DNA of 64,000 bases from Clostridium sp. Marseille-P3244 (GTDB lineage Bacteria > Bacillota > Clostridia > Lachnospirales > Lachnospiraceae): assembly GCF_900120155.1 (NCBI RefSeq), contig NZ_LT635548.1, positions 158,601-222,600 on the forward strand. Reading direction: 5' to 3'. The first letter of the stretch is position 1. Each line of letters begins with the position of its first letter. The notes beneath the pieces were generated by a model. It did not search any database and had not been told where the DNA came from. It was given only the letters and a program-made list of their open reading frames with translations. The position numbers and the translations under genes are program-made. Shown one piece after another: positions 51,018 to 58,560 of the stretch.

Positions 51018-51812
51018 TTATAAATTTCTGGAAACTTCTGCACAGGCTTTCATTGCTTCAATAATTGCGCTGCGCATCCCCTTCTCTTCCAGCACCCGCA
51101 CAGCCTCTATGGTAGTTCCCGCCGGAGAGCATACCATGTCTTTGAGTTCTCCCGGATGCTTTCCGGTCTCTAATACCATTTTCGCACTTCCCAAAACAGC
51201 CTGAGCCGCAAAAAGATAAGCCTGCTGTCTTGCCATTCCCTCTGATACTGCCGCATCCGCCATAGCTTCTATAAACAGGAACACATAAGCCGGGGAACTT
51301 CCGCTCACTGCAACTACCGCATCCATCAGATGCTCCGGTATCATCTCTACCTTTCCGAATGAACTGAGAATTTTCAAAACGTATTCCTTCTCTTCTTCTG
51401 TTACATTTTCATTCGCGCAGGCAGCTGTCATTCCCTCCCCTACAAGAGCCGGTGTATTTGGCATCGTACGAACGATCTTCACTGATTTATCAAACTGCTC
51501 TTCCAGCCATGCAAGAGTCTTGCCTGGAGCGATCGTTATAATAATCTGCTCCCTGCGCAGACAGTCTCTAATACTATGGATAACCTCTTCATAATACTGG
51601 GGTTTCACAGAAAGCACCAGAACTTCCGCTTCCGCAGCGACTTTCCTGTTGTTATCTGTCACTTCAATACCATATGTATCCTTCACACGCTGAAGCCCGG
51701 CTTCTGAAACATCAGCGCCAATGATCTCCTCCGGTCGAAAAATTCTGTTTTTAATAATTCCCCCTATGATCGCGCCTGCCATATTACCTGTTCCAATAAA
51801 TCCCAATTTCAT
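51018..51812 (-). CDS. proC: Pyrroline-5-carboxylate reductase
   Basis: 264 residues: NADPH motif GFIGTGNMAGAI (4-15), LSVKPQYY, MPNTPALVGEG (about 109-119) and the C-terminal signature SPAYVFLFIEAMADAAV and MVCSPAGTTIEAVRVLE. It makes proline from P5C in the cytoplasm. The ATG at 51812 follows AGGAGGCAGG. It lies alone between two palindromes of the same family. Confidence 0.96.
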   Translation of the reverse strand: MKLGFIGTGNMAGAIIGGIIKNRIFRPEEIIGADVSEAGLQRVKDTYGIEVTDNNRKVAAEAEVLVLSVKPQYYEEVIHSIRDCLRREQIIITIAPGKTLAWLEEQFDKSVKIVRTMPNTPALVGEGMTAACANENVTEEEKEYVLKILSSFGKVEMIPEHLMDAVVAVSGSSPAYVFLFIEAMADAAVSEGMARQQAYLFAAQAVLGSAKMVLETGKHPGELKDMVCSPAGTTIEAVRVLEEKGMRSAIIEAMKACAEVSRNL

Positions 51813-51858
51813 CTTTCCTGCCTCCTGTTTTCATAATATTCTGAATACTTTGAGAAAA

Positions 51859-51893
51859 GGGGTCAGGCCCCTTTTAAAAAGTACACGGCCCTC
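51859..51893. repeat. Degenerate chimeric palindrome of the same family (copy 3)
   Basis: Left half GGGGTCAGGCCCCTTTT, right half AAAAAGTACACGGCCCTC. The halves match different family variants, and the right half resembles the right half of the copy at 23773-23806. It lies 20 bases past the acylphosphatase stop. Confidence 0.7.
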
Positions 51894-51913
51894 TTAATAA
51901 TTTGTTCACAATT

Positions 51914-52183
51914 CTACGTGACTCGAAATCCTCTTTCTTCTTCCGGAGGGATTTCTTCTGTGTCTATCCATTCAATGGAAATAAACTGATTGTTATTTAA
52001 CCCTGACAGCAGTTTATTGATAAGTGCTTCCCGCCCCTGGACTTCCATTGTCACTGTCCCGTCCGGTTCATTGCGGACCCATCCTGTCAGTTCCAGCGAC
52101 TGAGCCATATATTTTGCAGTATAGCGGAACCCCACTCCCTGGACCCGTCCATAAAACACGATATGTTTTCTTACTTCCGACAT
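51914..52183 (-). CDS. acyP: Acylphosphatase
   Basis: 89 residues, normal length. The signature GRVQGVGFRY with catalytic Arg20 and GWVRNEPDG with Asn38 are intact and correctly spaced (18 residues). Hydrolyses acyl phosphates such as acetyl or carbamoyl phosphate. ATG at 52183, monocistronic. Confidence 0.93.
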   Translation of the reverse strand: MSEVRKHIVFYGRVQGVGFRYTAKYMAQSLELTGWVRNEPDGTVTMEVQGREALINKLLSGLNNNQFISIEWIDTEEIPPEEERGFRVT

Positions 52184-52280
52184 GATCTGCCTCCATAATT
52201 AAGACCTGCAATGCAAAATGCCTCTCTGGCCTATGAACTTATTTTATCCCGAACAGAGGATAAAATCAATGAAAGTCTTA

Positions 52281-52309
52281 TTGTATCTTTGTCCGCGCCA
52301 TGTTATACT
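52281..52309 (+). promoter_or_regulatory. Sigma-A type promoter for the hydrogenase-maturation leader RNA
   Basis: TTGTAT (52281-52286), 17-base spacer, TATACT (52304-52309). Transcription would start near 52316, about 300 bases before the TM1266-like start. Confidence 0.6.
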
Positions 52310-52315
52310 AGACAA

Positions 52316-52445
52316 AGACATTCGTTCTGACCGCAAAGGAAGACTTTTTCTGTCTTTCCTGAGTGAAAAGGCGCAGATATTGAAAAGATTTCCCGGGTAT
52401 GAGCCCTTCTTTTGGATATGTGTGCGCCATATGGCGCATTTTTAT
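52316..52445 (+). ncRNA. Attenuator-like leader or small RNA upstream of the hyd genes
   Basis: Behind a promoter the RNA can form a hairpin at 52337-52360 (AGGAAGAC with GTCTTTCCT). It can then form either a long hairpin pairing GGCGC (52370-52374) with GCGCC (52424-52428), or a compact terminator TGCGCCATATGGCGCA (52423-52438) followed by TTTTT. The GCGCC segment cannot be in both, which is the classic layout of an attenuator or riboswitch expression platform. It does not match a riboswitch class I recognise. It could also be a stand-alone small RNA. Confidence 0.45.
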
Positions 52446-52611
52446 TGTATTCATTTATTCTTCTATGTATATTCATTTTATTCATCTCACAGTTTTCTGT
52501 ATCTTTGATTCCTTTTCCACTCTGTCAGGACCGTCCGTAAAAACGTCAGACTGACAACGTCTGCCGGATAAAACGAGTATATCCGTACATGTATGTAAGG
52601 AGGATGAAAAA

Positions 52612-52860
52612 ATGGAGACAAGGATCGCCCTCATCGGTATCATCCTGGAATCCAGGGAATCTGTGGATGAGTTAAATCATCTTCTGACCCAATATGGCGA
52701 ATATGTAATCGGAAGGATGGGAATCCCTTATCGGGAAAAAGGAATCCATGTGATCAGTGTCGCCATGGACGCGCCAAATAATGTGATCAGCGCTCTCTCG
52801 GGCAAACTGGGGATGCTGCCCGGGATCAGCACAAAGACCATTTATGGAAAAAATATATGA
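52612..52860 (+). CDS. TM1266-type iron-only hydrogenase system regulator
   Basis: 82 residues, an ACT/NikR-C-terminal-like fold with no DNA-binding domain (RIALIGIILESRESVDELNHLL, then YGEYVIGRMGIPYREKGIHVIS, then LSGKLGMLPGISTKTIYG). This family is found next to [FeFe]-hydrogenase maturases and is thought to regulate them; the mechanism is not settled. The ATG at 52612 follows AAGGAGGATG. Its stop overlaps the hydE start by 4 bases (ATGA). Confidence 0.88.
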   Translation: METRIALIGIILESRESVDELNHLLTQYGEYVIGRMGIPYREKGIHVISVAMDAPNNVISALSGKLGMLPGISTKTIYGKNI

Positions 52861-53957
52861 ATCTCTTAAAACAGAACAAACCTGAAAATATCACTCCCGC
52901 TGAAATCCCCGAAAGGACCAGAGAACTGGTCGACAAGCTGGAGCTGACCCGTTCCCTCACCAGAGACGAATGGACAGAACTCATCCGGGAGCGCAGCCCG
53001 GCTCTCGCGGAATATCTGTTTGAGAAGGCCCGGAAGATCCGGATCCGCCATTATGGACACGCTGTCTATATCCGCGGCCTGATCGAAATTACCAGCTACT
53101 GCAGAAATGACTGTCTGTACTGCGGCATCCGCAGGAGCAATGCAAATGCCCAGCGCTACCGACTGACAAAGGAAGATATCATGTCCTGCTGCGAGCATGG
53201 CTATCAGCTGGGATTCCGGACCTTTGTTCTGCAGGGCGGTGAAGACAGCTGGTATACCGACGAACGGATGGCGGACATCGTATCTTCCATCCATACATCT
53301 TGGCCGGACTGTGCCATCACACTTTCCTTGGGGGAGCGTTCCCGGGAAAGCTATCAGCTGCTCTTTGAGGCAGGGGCTGATCGGTACCTGCTGCGGCATG
53401 AGACCTTCGACTCCAGGCATTACAGCAGTCTGCATCCTCCGGAACTGACCGCCCGCCACCGGCAGAAATGCCTTTGGGACCTGAAAGAGATCGGCTATCA
53501 GGTGGGAACCGGATTCATGGTGGGGTCTCCTTTTCAGACTCCTGAAAATCTGGCAGATGACATGCTTTTTCTGAAGGAACTGGATCCGCAGATGGTAGGA
53601 ATCGGTCCCTTTATCCCACATCATGACACTCCTTTCGCAGACCAGCCGGCCGGAACCATGGAACTGACGCTCTTTATGCTTGGCCTCATCCGTCTGCTCC
53701 TTCCGAAGGTCCTGCTGCCCTCCACGACAGCTCTGGGCACCATCTCCCCGGAGGGCCGGGAAAAAGGAATCCTGGCAGGAGCAAATGTGGTCATGCCCAA
53801 CCTTTCCCCGCCGGCAGTCCGTGAGAAATATCTGCTGTATGACAACAAGATCTGCACCGGAGATGAAGCCGCCGAAAGCCTGAAAAATCTGGACTCCCGC
53901 ATGAGGTCCATCGGTTATCACATTAAAGTGGACAGGGGTGACTCTCTGAATTTTTAG
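52857..53957 (+). CDS. hydE: [FeFe]-hydrogenase maturase HydE (radical SAM)
   Basis: 366 residues. The radical SAM motif is Cys82, Cys86 and Cys89 in SYCRNDCLYCGIR, followed by FVLQGGED, VGTGFMVGSPFQT, IGPFIPHHDTPF and LPSTTALGTI. HydE works on the HydG product to help build the two-iron subcluster of the H-cluster. The C-terminal second-cluster cysteines seen in some homologues are not all present, which is common. It is coupled to the regulator gene by a 4-base overlap and followed by hydG after about 50 bases. Confidence 0.95.
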   Translation: MNLLKQNKPENITPAEIPERTRELVDKLELTRSLTRDEWTELIRERSPALAEYLFEKARKIRIRHYGHAVYIRGLIEITSYCRNDCLYCGIRRSNANAQRYRLTKEDIMSCCEHGYQLGFRTFVLQGGEDSWYTDERMADIVSSIHTSWPDCAITLSLGERSRESYQLLFEAGADRYLLRHETFDSRHYSSLHPPELTARHRQKCLWDLKEIGYQVGTGFMVGSPFQTPENLADDMLFLKELDPQMVGIGPFIPHHDTPFADQPAGTMELTLFMLGLIRLLLPKVLLPSTTALGTISPEGREKGILAGANVVMPNLSPPAVREKYLLYDNKICTGDEAAESLKNLDSRMRSIGYHIKVDRGDSLNF

Positions 53958-54009
53958 CCACAGACCATACACCTAAAACGAAAAATATATAAAAAAGGAG
54001 GAAATTTTT

Positions 54010-55431
54010 ATGTACGACGTAAATTCAAAATGCGCGGATGATTTTATCAACCACGAAGAAATCCTTGAAACATTGGCCTACGCCGATGAAAACAAAGAAA
54101 ACATCGAGCTCATCGATTCGATCATCGAGAAGGCGAAAAAAAGAAAAGGCCTGTCCCACAGAGAGGCATCCGTCCTGCTTGCCTGTCCTATAGAGGAGAA
54201 AAATCAGGAGATTTATAAACTGGCAGAACAGATCAAGAAAGATTTCTACGGCAACCGTATCGTCATGTTCGCGCCGCTGTACCTTTCCAACTATTGTATC
54301 AATGGCTGCACCTACTGTCCCTATCATGCAAAGAACAAACACATTCCCCGCAAGCAGCTCTCCCAGGAGGACATCCGCCGGGAGGTGATCGCGCTTCAGG
54401 ACATGGGACACAAGCGTCTCGCTCTTGAGGCCGGAGAGGACCCGGTCCGCAATACCATGGACTATTATCTGAAGTCCATTGAGACGATCTACAGCATCAA
54501 ACATAAAAACGGAGCGATCCGCCGGGTCAATATCAACATCGCTGCCACAACGGTGGACAACTACCGTCTCCTGAAGGAAGCCGGGATCGGAACCTACATC
54601 CTTTTCCAGGAGACCTACCACAAGGAAAGCTATCTCCAGCTCCACCCCACCGGCCCGAAACACGACTACAACTACCACACCGAGGCAATGGACCGGGCAA
54701 TGGAAGGCGGCATCGACGATGTAGGACTGGGCGTTCTGTTCGGCCTGGACAAATACCGTTATGAGTTCGCCGGCCTTCTCATGCACGCGGAACATCTGGA
54801 AGCCGCATTCGGCGTCGGTCCCCACACGATCAGTGTACCCAGGTTAAAACACGCCGATGATATCGATCCAGATCAGTTTGACAACGGGATCGACGACGAC
54901 ACCTTTGCCAAGATCGTGGCCTGCATCCGTATCGCTGTACCCTACACAGGAATGATCATTTCTACAAGAGAAAATCAGAAGACTAGGGAACGGGTGCTTC
55001 ACCTGGGCATTTCCCAGATCAGCGGAGGCTCCAGGACCAGCGTAGGCGGATACTGTGAACCGGAACCGGACGACGCGAAATCCGAACAGTTTGACGTCAG
55101 CGACACCCGGACCCTTGACGAAGTCGTCCGCTGGCTCATGGAGATGGGCTATATCCCCAGCTTCTGTACTGCCTGCTATCGGGAAGGGCGCACCGGAGAC
55201 CGGTTCATGTCGCTGTGCAAGAGCGGGCAGATCCAGAACTGCTGCCATCCCAACGCGCTGATGACCTTAAAAGAATACCTGATGGATTATGCATCACCGG
55301 AGACAAAAGCCATCGGCGACAGACTGATCGACAAAGAAGTACTGAATGTCCCCAATGAAAAAGCCCGGGCAGTAGTGATCGAAAATCTGCGCTTAATTGA
55401 ACAGGACAATCGCCGGGATTTCCGTTTCTGA
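54010..55431 (+). CDS. hydG: [FeFe]-hydrogenase maturase HydG (tyrosine lyase)
   Basis: 473 residues. The radical SAM cysteines are Cys96, Cys100 and Cys103 (NYCINGCTYCPYH), and the C-terminal auxiliary-cluster motif is CTACYREGRTGDRFMSLC. HydG cleaves tyrosine to supply CO and CN for the H-cluster. The ATG at 54010 follows AAAAAGGAGG. hydF and the hydrogenase subunits are not in this window. A terminator follows at 55446. Confidence 0.96.
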   Translation: MYDVNSKCADDFINHEEILETLAYADENKENIELIDSIIEKAKKRKGLSHREASVLLACPIEEKNQEIYKLAEQIKKDFYGNRIVMFAPLYLSNYCINGCTYCPYHAKNKHIPRKQLSQEDIRREVIALQDMGHKRLALEAGEDPVRNTMDYYLKSIETIYSIKHKNGAIRRVNINIAATTVDNYRLLKEAGIGTYILFQETYHKESYLQLHPTGPKHDYNYHTEAMDRAMEGGIDDVGLGVLFGLDKYRYEFAGLLMHAEHLEAAFGVGPHTISVPRLKHADDIDPDQFDNGIDDDTFAKIVACIRIAVPYTGMIISTRENQKTRERVLHLGISQISGGSRTSVGGYCEPEPDDAKSEQFDVSDTRTLDEVVRWLMEMGYIPSFCTACYREGRTGDRFMSLCKSGQIQNCCHPNALMTLKEYLMDYASPETKAIGDRLIDKEVLNVPNEKARAVVIENLRLIEQDNRRDFRF

Positions 55432-55445
55432 ATATAAAAACAGTC

Positions 55446-55487
55446 AAAAAACAGGTCGAAACCATATTTATGTTTCGGCCTGTTTTT
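55446..55487 (+). terminator. Rho-independent terminator after hydG
   Basis: AAAAACAGGTCGAAAC pairs with GTTTCGGCCTGTTTTT (one T-G pair) around a 9-base loop. Both flanks are A/T runs, so it also serves the convergent HxlR gene. Confidence 0.9.
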
Positions 55488-55507
55488 CCATAATATAATA
55501 AAGATTA

Positions 55508-55840
55508 TTATAACCGGTTCCGGTCTCCCCACTCGCACATCCCGTCCAGGATCGGGATCAGTGATTTTCCTCTTTCGGTCAGACTGTATTCTACCTTCGG
55601 CGGTATCTGCGGGTATTCCTTCCGGTTGATCAGCCGGTCCGCCTCTAATTCTTTCAGTGTGGAACTGAGAGTTTTATAGGAAATCTCACCGATATATCTT
55701 TTCATCTCATTGAACCGTACAACTCCGAATTCCATAAGCGTGTAGAGGATCGTCATTTTATATTTCCCGTTGATCAGGGACAGGGTATAGCTGAAACCAG
55801 TATTGCTCAGACACTCGTCGGATATACATTTTCTGCTCAT
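55508..55840 (-). CDS. HxlR family transcriptional regulator
   Basis: 110 residues, winged helix of the HxlR group: SLINGKYKMTILYTLMEFGVVRFNEMKRYIG, so the usual W-K motif positions are partly kept, then SYKTLSSTLKELEADRLINR and VEYSLTERGKSL. Such proteins often sense redox or electrophile stress through a cysteine near the N-terminus; Cys5 and Cys10 are candidates. It is divergent from the flavodoxin-fold reductase gene, which it probably regulates. Confidence 0.9.
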   Translation of the reverse strand: MSRKCISDECLSNTGFSYTLSLINGKYKMTILYTLMEFGVVRFNEMKRYIGEISYKTLSSTLKELEADRLINRKEYPQIPPKVEYSLTERGKSLIPILDGMCEWGDRNRL

Positions 55841-55856
55841 CTTATACTTTCCTTTT

Positions 55857-55906
55857 AGTAAGTATTAAACTCTATTGTAAGTACATTACTTAAATGTGCG
55901 TACTTG
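55857..55906. promoter_or_regulatory. Candidate HxlR operator region
   Basis: Repeated AAGTA/TACTT elements between the divergent genes, including TAAGTACATTACTTA (55878-55892, 6-base arms) and a further GTACTT at about 55900-55905. Confidence 0.5.
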
Positions 55907-55985
55907 TTTTATGTTATATTCTTGCTATGATTATAGTATCTATATGAATCAAAATCAAGTACAAAGATAAGGAGGCTCTTATGAT

Positions 55986-56537
55986 ATGAGTAAGAAAATT
56001 GTAATTCTGAACGGAAGTCCCCGCAGAAATGGAAACACTTCCCTGCTTGTAAAATCATTCTCGGAGGGAGCCAGAAGTGCGGGAAATACGGTAATTGAAT
56101 TCTTCCTGGACGATATGGATATCCATGGCTGTAAAGGCTGCTTCGGGGGCCACAGCAGCCGGGAATGTCCCTGTGTCCAGAAAGATGATATGGACAAAAT
56201 TTATCCGGCGGTGAAAGCATGCGATGTGATTGTATTTGCCACTCCGCTGTATTACTGGAATATGAGCGGACAGATCCGCACGGCTGTGGACCGGCTGTTT
56301 GCTCTGGAAGAGGGAGATGGCAATCTGCTCAGAGGCCATGGCCGCTCCGGCGCGCTGCTGATGGCCGCAGAGGGACATGCTTTCGATGATGTGCTCCTCT
56401 ACTATGGTCATCTTCTGGAGCATCTGCGCTGGAAAAACCTTGGCCATATCCTGGCCGGAGGAAACGGGGACATCGGGGATATCCACGGGAAACCGGAACT
56501 TCAGCAGGCCTTTAATCTTGGAAAATCCATCAGCTGA
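55986..56537 (+). CDS. Flavodoxin-fold NAD(P)H-dependent FMN reductase
   Basis: 183 residues. N-terminal ILNGSPRRNGNTS (about 7-19) binds FMN phosphate; GCKGCFGGHSSRECPCVQKDDM holds a cysteine-rich loop, in pieces at about 49-70, as in iron-sulfur flavoprotein relatives; ATPLYYWNMSG follows. It may reduce quinones, nitro compounds or an iron centre. The ATG at 55986 is preceded by AGGAGG and a two-codon open frame (ATG ATA TGA at 55981) that overlaps it. Confidence 0.88.
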   Translation: MSKKIVILNGSPRRNGNTSLLVKSFSEGARSAGNTVIEFFLDDMDIHGCKGCFGGHSSRECPCVQKDDMDKIYPAVKACDVIVFATPLYYWNMSGQIRTAVDRLFALEEGDGNLLRGHGRSGALLMAAEGHAFDDVLLYYGHLLEHLRWKNLGHILAGGNGDIGDIHGKPELQQAFNLGKSIS

Positions 56538-56610
56538 CGGCAGAAAAAAGAACGGAATCCGCTTCAGGGTTCCGTTCTTCACGTAAATAACAGATTCTCT
56601 CCATTTCTGT

Positions 56611-57033
56611 CTATAATCTTTCACTGCTCTCATTCATAAATTTATATTCCGCCACCGAGCGATCAAACCCCTTGATATGTCTGTAGAGCCACTCGATCAC
56701 ATTCCGGTTCACCTGCTCAACGAAAGCGTCGGAAGGTCCTTCCTCTTCCTCCAGCATTGTATAGAGATCCTGGACCACTGCTCTCAGTTTGTCATGCTCT
56801 TTCTTGTGTTCCGCAATCCCCGGATAATTGATAGACTGTTGGAGTTTCTCCTCCTCTCCAAAGTGAAACTCTGTGTAATCCGCAAGATAATCCAGCGTCT
56901 TTACCGCCACCAGTTTATCCTTGCTTGTCTCACAGCTGTCCAGAAGCTTATTGATCTTGTCGATCAACTCCTTATGCTGTGAGTCGATCATCTCATTACC
57001 CGTTACAAGGCTCTCATCAAATTCTGCTCTCAT
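56611..57033 (-). CDS. Bacteriohemerythrin
   Basis: 140 residues, a single four-helix hemerythrin domain. All seven di-iron ligands can be assigned: His20, His57, Glu61, His76, His80, His119 and Asp124. It binds oxygen reversibly and may protect oxygen-labile enzymes such as the hydrogenase and the NrdD radical. Monocistronic; ATG at 57033 after AAGGAGGTAAG. Confidence 0.95.
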   Translation of the reverse strand: MRAEFDESLVTGNEMIDSQHKELIDKINKLLDSCETSKDKLVAVKTLDYLADYTEFHFGEEEKLQQSINYPGIAEHKKEHDKLRAVVQDLYTMLEEEEGPSDAFVEQVNRNVIEWLYRHIKGFDRSVAEYKFMNESSERL

Positions 57034-57168
57034 CGTATCTTACCTCCTTGAATAAATCTGTTGTTGATAGACTGTCTCTGGCCGCGTCACTTTGCAGCCA
57101 TATGTTTATGACCGCCGCACTCCGGGCAGCACGTCCTTAAACCACTTTACTGCGGGCATCTCTCCGGT

Positions 57169-58011
57169 TCAGACCTCTCCTCTTTTGAACTTTATGATCA
57201 TCTCATTGGTCAGGCTGTCCCTGGAAGGTTCTACCGGTATCTCTTCCCTTTCAAACCATTCTGCCAGAGACAGTTCCTCTCTGTCAAGAGTAATCGTATC
57301 TTCTCCGTCCAGATCACAGTAAAATCCCATCAGGAGTGTATCGCTGAATGCCCACGGCTGGCTTTTATAATACCGGATGTTTTTCACCTTCAGTCCTACT
57401 TCTTCCATGACTTCCCGGGCTACCGTCTCCTCCACAGTCTCACCGATCTCGGTGAAACCGGCAAGAAGCGCGTATTTTTTATATGCCCGGCCCGCATATT
57501 TGGACATCAGGATCCGGTTCCCGTCTGTCACTCCGATAATAACCGCGGGACAGATTTTCGGGAACTCCATATTCCCGCATTTCGGACAGCGGAGCATACG
57601 CTCCTTCTCATCCGGCTTCATGCGGCTTCCACATCTTCCGCAGTACTTTCTGTTTTTATACCAGTTATAGAGCTGATATCCCGTGATGCCTGCAAACGCA
57701 TGATACTGCGGATCCGCTGTCCGGAAGATCTGCGTATTCTCCATCGTATACTCAGAAACCGGTTCTCTGTTGATCTCCCGAACAAGATAGTACCGCATAT
57801 CGTCTACGGAAAACAGATATATGTAATCTTCGTACAGATCCTCATTGAGCCGTTCCAGTTCCCGGAACCTGGGAAACTCGATCCCGTTTTCGGTTCTTTT
57901 CACCAGCACCGCATGTTCTTCATAGTACAGCGCGAAACTTTCTCCATCCGGCGGAACCGGTCTGTACTGATTAAACAAATGATGCGGCTGTATATCCTGG
58001 ATCATCTCCAT
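57169..58011 (-). CDS. nudC: NAD(+) diphosphatase, Nudix family
   Basis: 280 residues. It has an N-terminal NudC-type domain, a zinc ribbon (CGRCG near 122 and CPKCGN near 140) and the Nudix box starting [11 protein letters not shown] with catalytic [19 protein letters not shown] is the NudC-specific motif (usual form SQPWPFPxS, so two positions differ). It hydrolyses NAD(H) and NAD-capped RNA. It overlaps the smpB 3' end by 10 bases, so the genes are probably co-transcribed from rnr through smpB to nudC. Confidence 0.93.
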   Translation of the reverse strand: MEMIQDIQPHHLFNQYRPVPPDGESFALYYEEHAVLVKRTENGIEFPRFRELERLNEDLYEDYIYLFSVDDMRYYLVREINREPVSEYTMENTQIFRTADPQYHAFAGITGYQLYNWYKNRKYCGRCGSRMKPDEKERMLRCPKCGNMEFPKICPAVIIGVTDGNRILMSKYAGRAYKKYALLAGFTEIGETVEETVAREVMEEVGLKVKNIRYYKSQPWAFSDTLLMGFYCDLDGEDTITLDREELSLAEWFEREEIPVEPSRDSLTNEMIIKFKRGEV

Positions 58012-58466
58012 CTCTCCTTAAATTCTCTCTGTGCCTCCCGCCTCTGGTCCTTTTTCGCAATGTCATCCCGCTTGTCGTAGAGCTTCTTTCCCTTTGCCAG
58101 CCCGATCTCCACCTTGACCAGGCTTCCGCTGAAATAGACTCTTAAGGGGATGACCGTATTCCCCTGTTCCTTCATCTTCCCGAAAATCCTGTTGATCTCC
58201 TTTTTATGAAGGAGCAGCTTTCTGACCCGGAGCGGGTCCTTATTAAAAATATTTCCTTTTTCGTACGGGGAAATATGCATCCCATACAGAAACATCTCGC
58301 CGGACTCTACCCGGATGAATGCCTCTTTGATACTGCATTTCCCCATGCGCAGAGACTTCACCTCCGTGCCGTGGAGGACGATCCCCGCCTCATATTTCTC
58401 CAGAATAAAATAATCATGATATGCTTTTTTATTGTTGGCGATCAGTTTTCCCTCTGCCTTAGCCAT
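58002..58466 (-). CDS. smpB: SsrA-binding protein
   Basis: 154 residues: [29 protein letters not shown], read in pieces from residue 11, and the C-terminal [20 protein letters not shown] match SmpB. It binds tmRNA for ribosome rescue. The ATG at 58466 follows GAGGAGAG. The reading frame is open upstream into the 27-base tandem repeats, but those codons are not part of the known protein. rnr lies just upstream, a conserved pairing in Firmicutes. Confidence 0.96.
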   Translation of the reverse strand: MAKAEGKLIANNKKAYHDYFILEKYEAGIVLHGTEVKSLRMGKCSIKEAFIRVESGEMFLYGMHISPYEKGNIFNKDPLRVRKLLLHKKEINRIFGKMKEQGNTVIPLRVYFSGSLVKVEIGLAKGKKLYDKRDDIAKKDQRREAQREFKERWR

Positions 58467-58486
58467 AATGCTCTCCTCACTGCGCG

Positions 58487-58560
58487 CCCTGACGGGCACC
58501 TTCTTATGCGGTCCCCTGGCGGGCACCTTCTTATGCGGTCCCCTGACGGGCACCTTCTTA
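58487..58560. repeat. 27-base tandem repeat, 2.7 copies, at the rnr-smpB junction
   Basis: Units at 58487-58513, 58514-58540 and a partial 58541-58560, each containing GGGCACCTTCTTATGCGGTC and differing by one base. The rnr stop codon lies in the last unit. On the minus strand each unit contains AAGAAGGTG, a weak ribosome-site-like string. Confidence 0.85.

Noticed and set aside
52316..52445. c-di-GMP riboswitch, 6S RNA or signal recognition RNA
   Set aside because: A GACCGCAAAGG string recalls part of the c-di-GMP-I aptamer, but the rest of the consensus, the long 6S stem and the SRP domain IV loop are all missing.
52866..53972. Long open frame (368 codons) on the minus strand opposite hydE
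   Set aside because: Exactly antisense to hydE, no recognisable domain, no ribosome site. It arises from codon bias. Similar antisense frames opposite hydG (54025-54825), the S15 hydrolase (7535-8632), M16C peptidase (24973-26046) and the YtcJ-like gene (40484-41572) were rejected for the same reason.
58467..58553. Upstream start for SmpB that would translate the 27-base repeats
   Set aside because: The repeats encode repeated RGPHKKVP residues with no counterpart in SmpB, and a strong ribosome site precedes the ATG at 58466.
58487..58560. Short CRISPR-like array
   Set aside because: The 27-base units are directly adjacent with no spacers and there are no cas genes. No CRISPR array was seen anywhere in the window.
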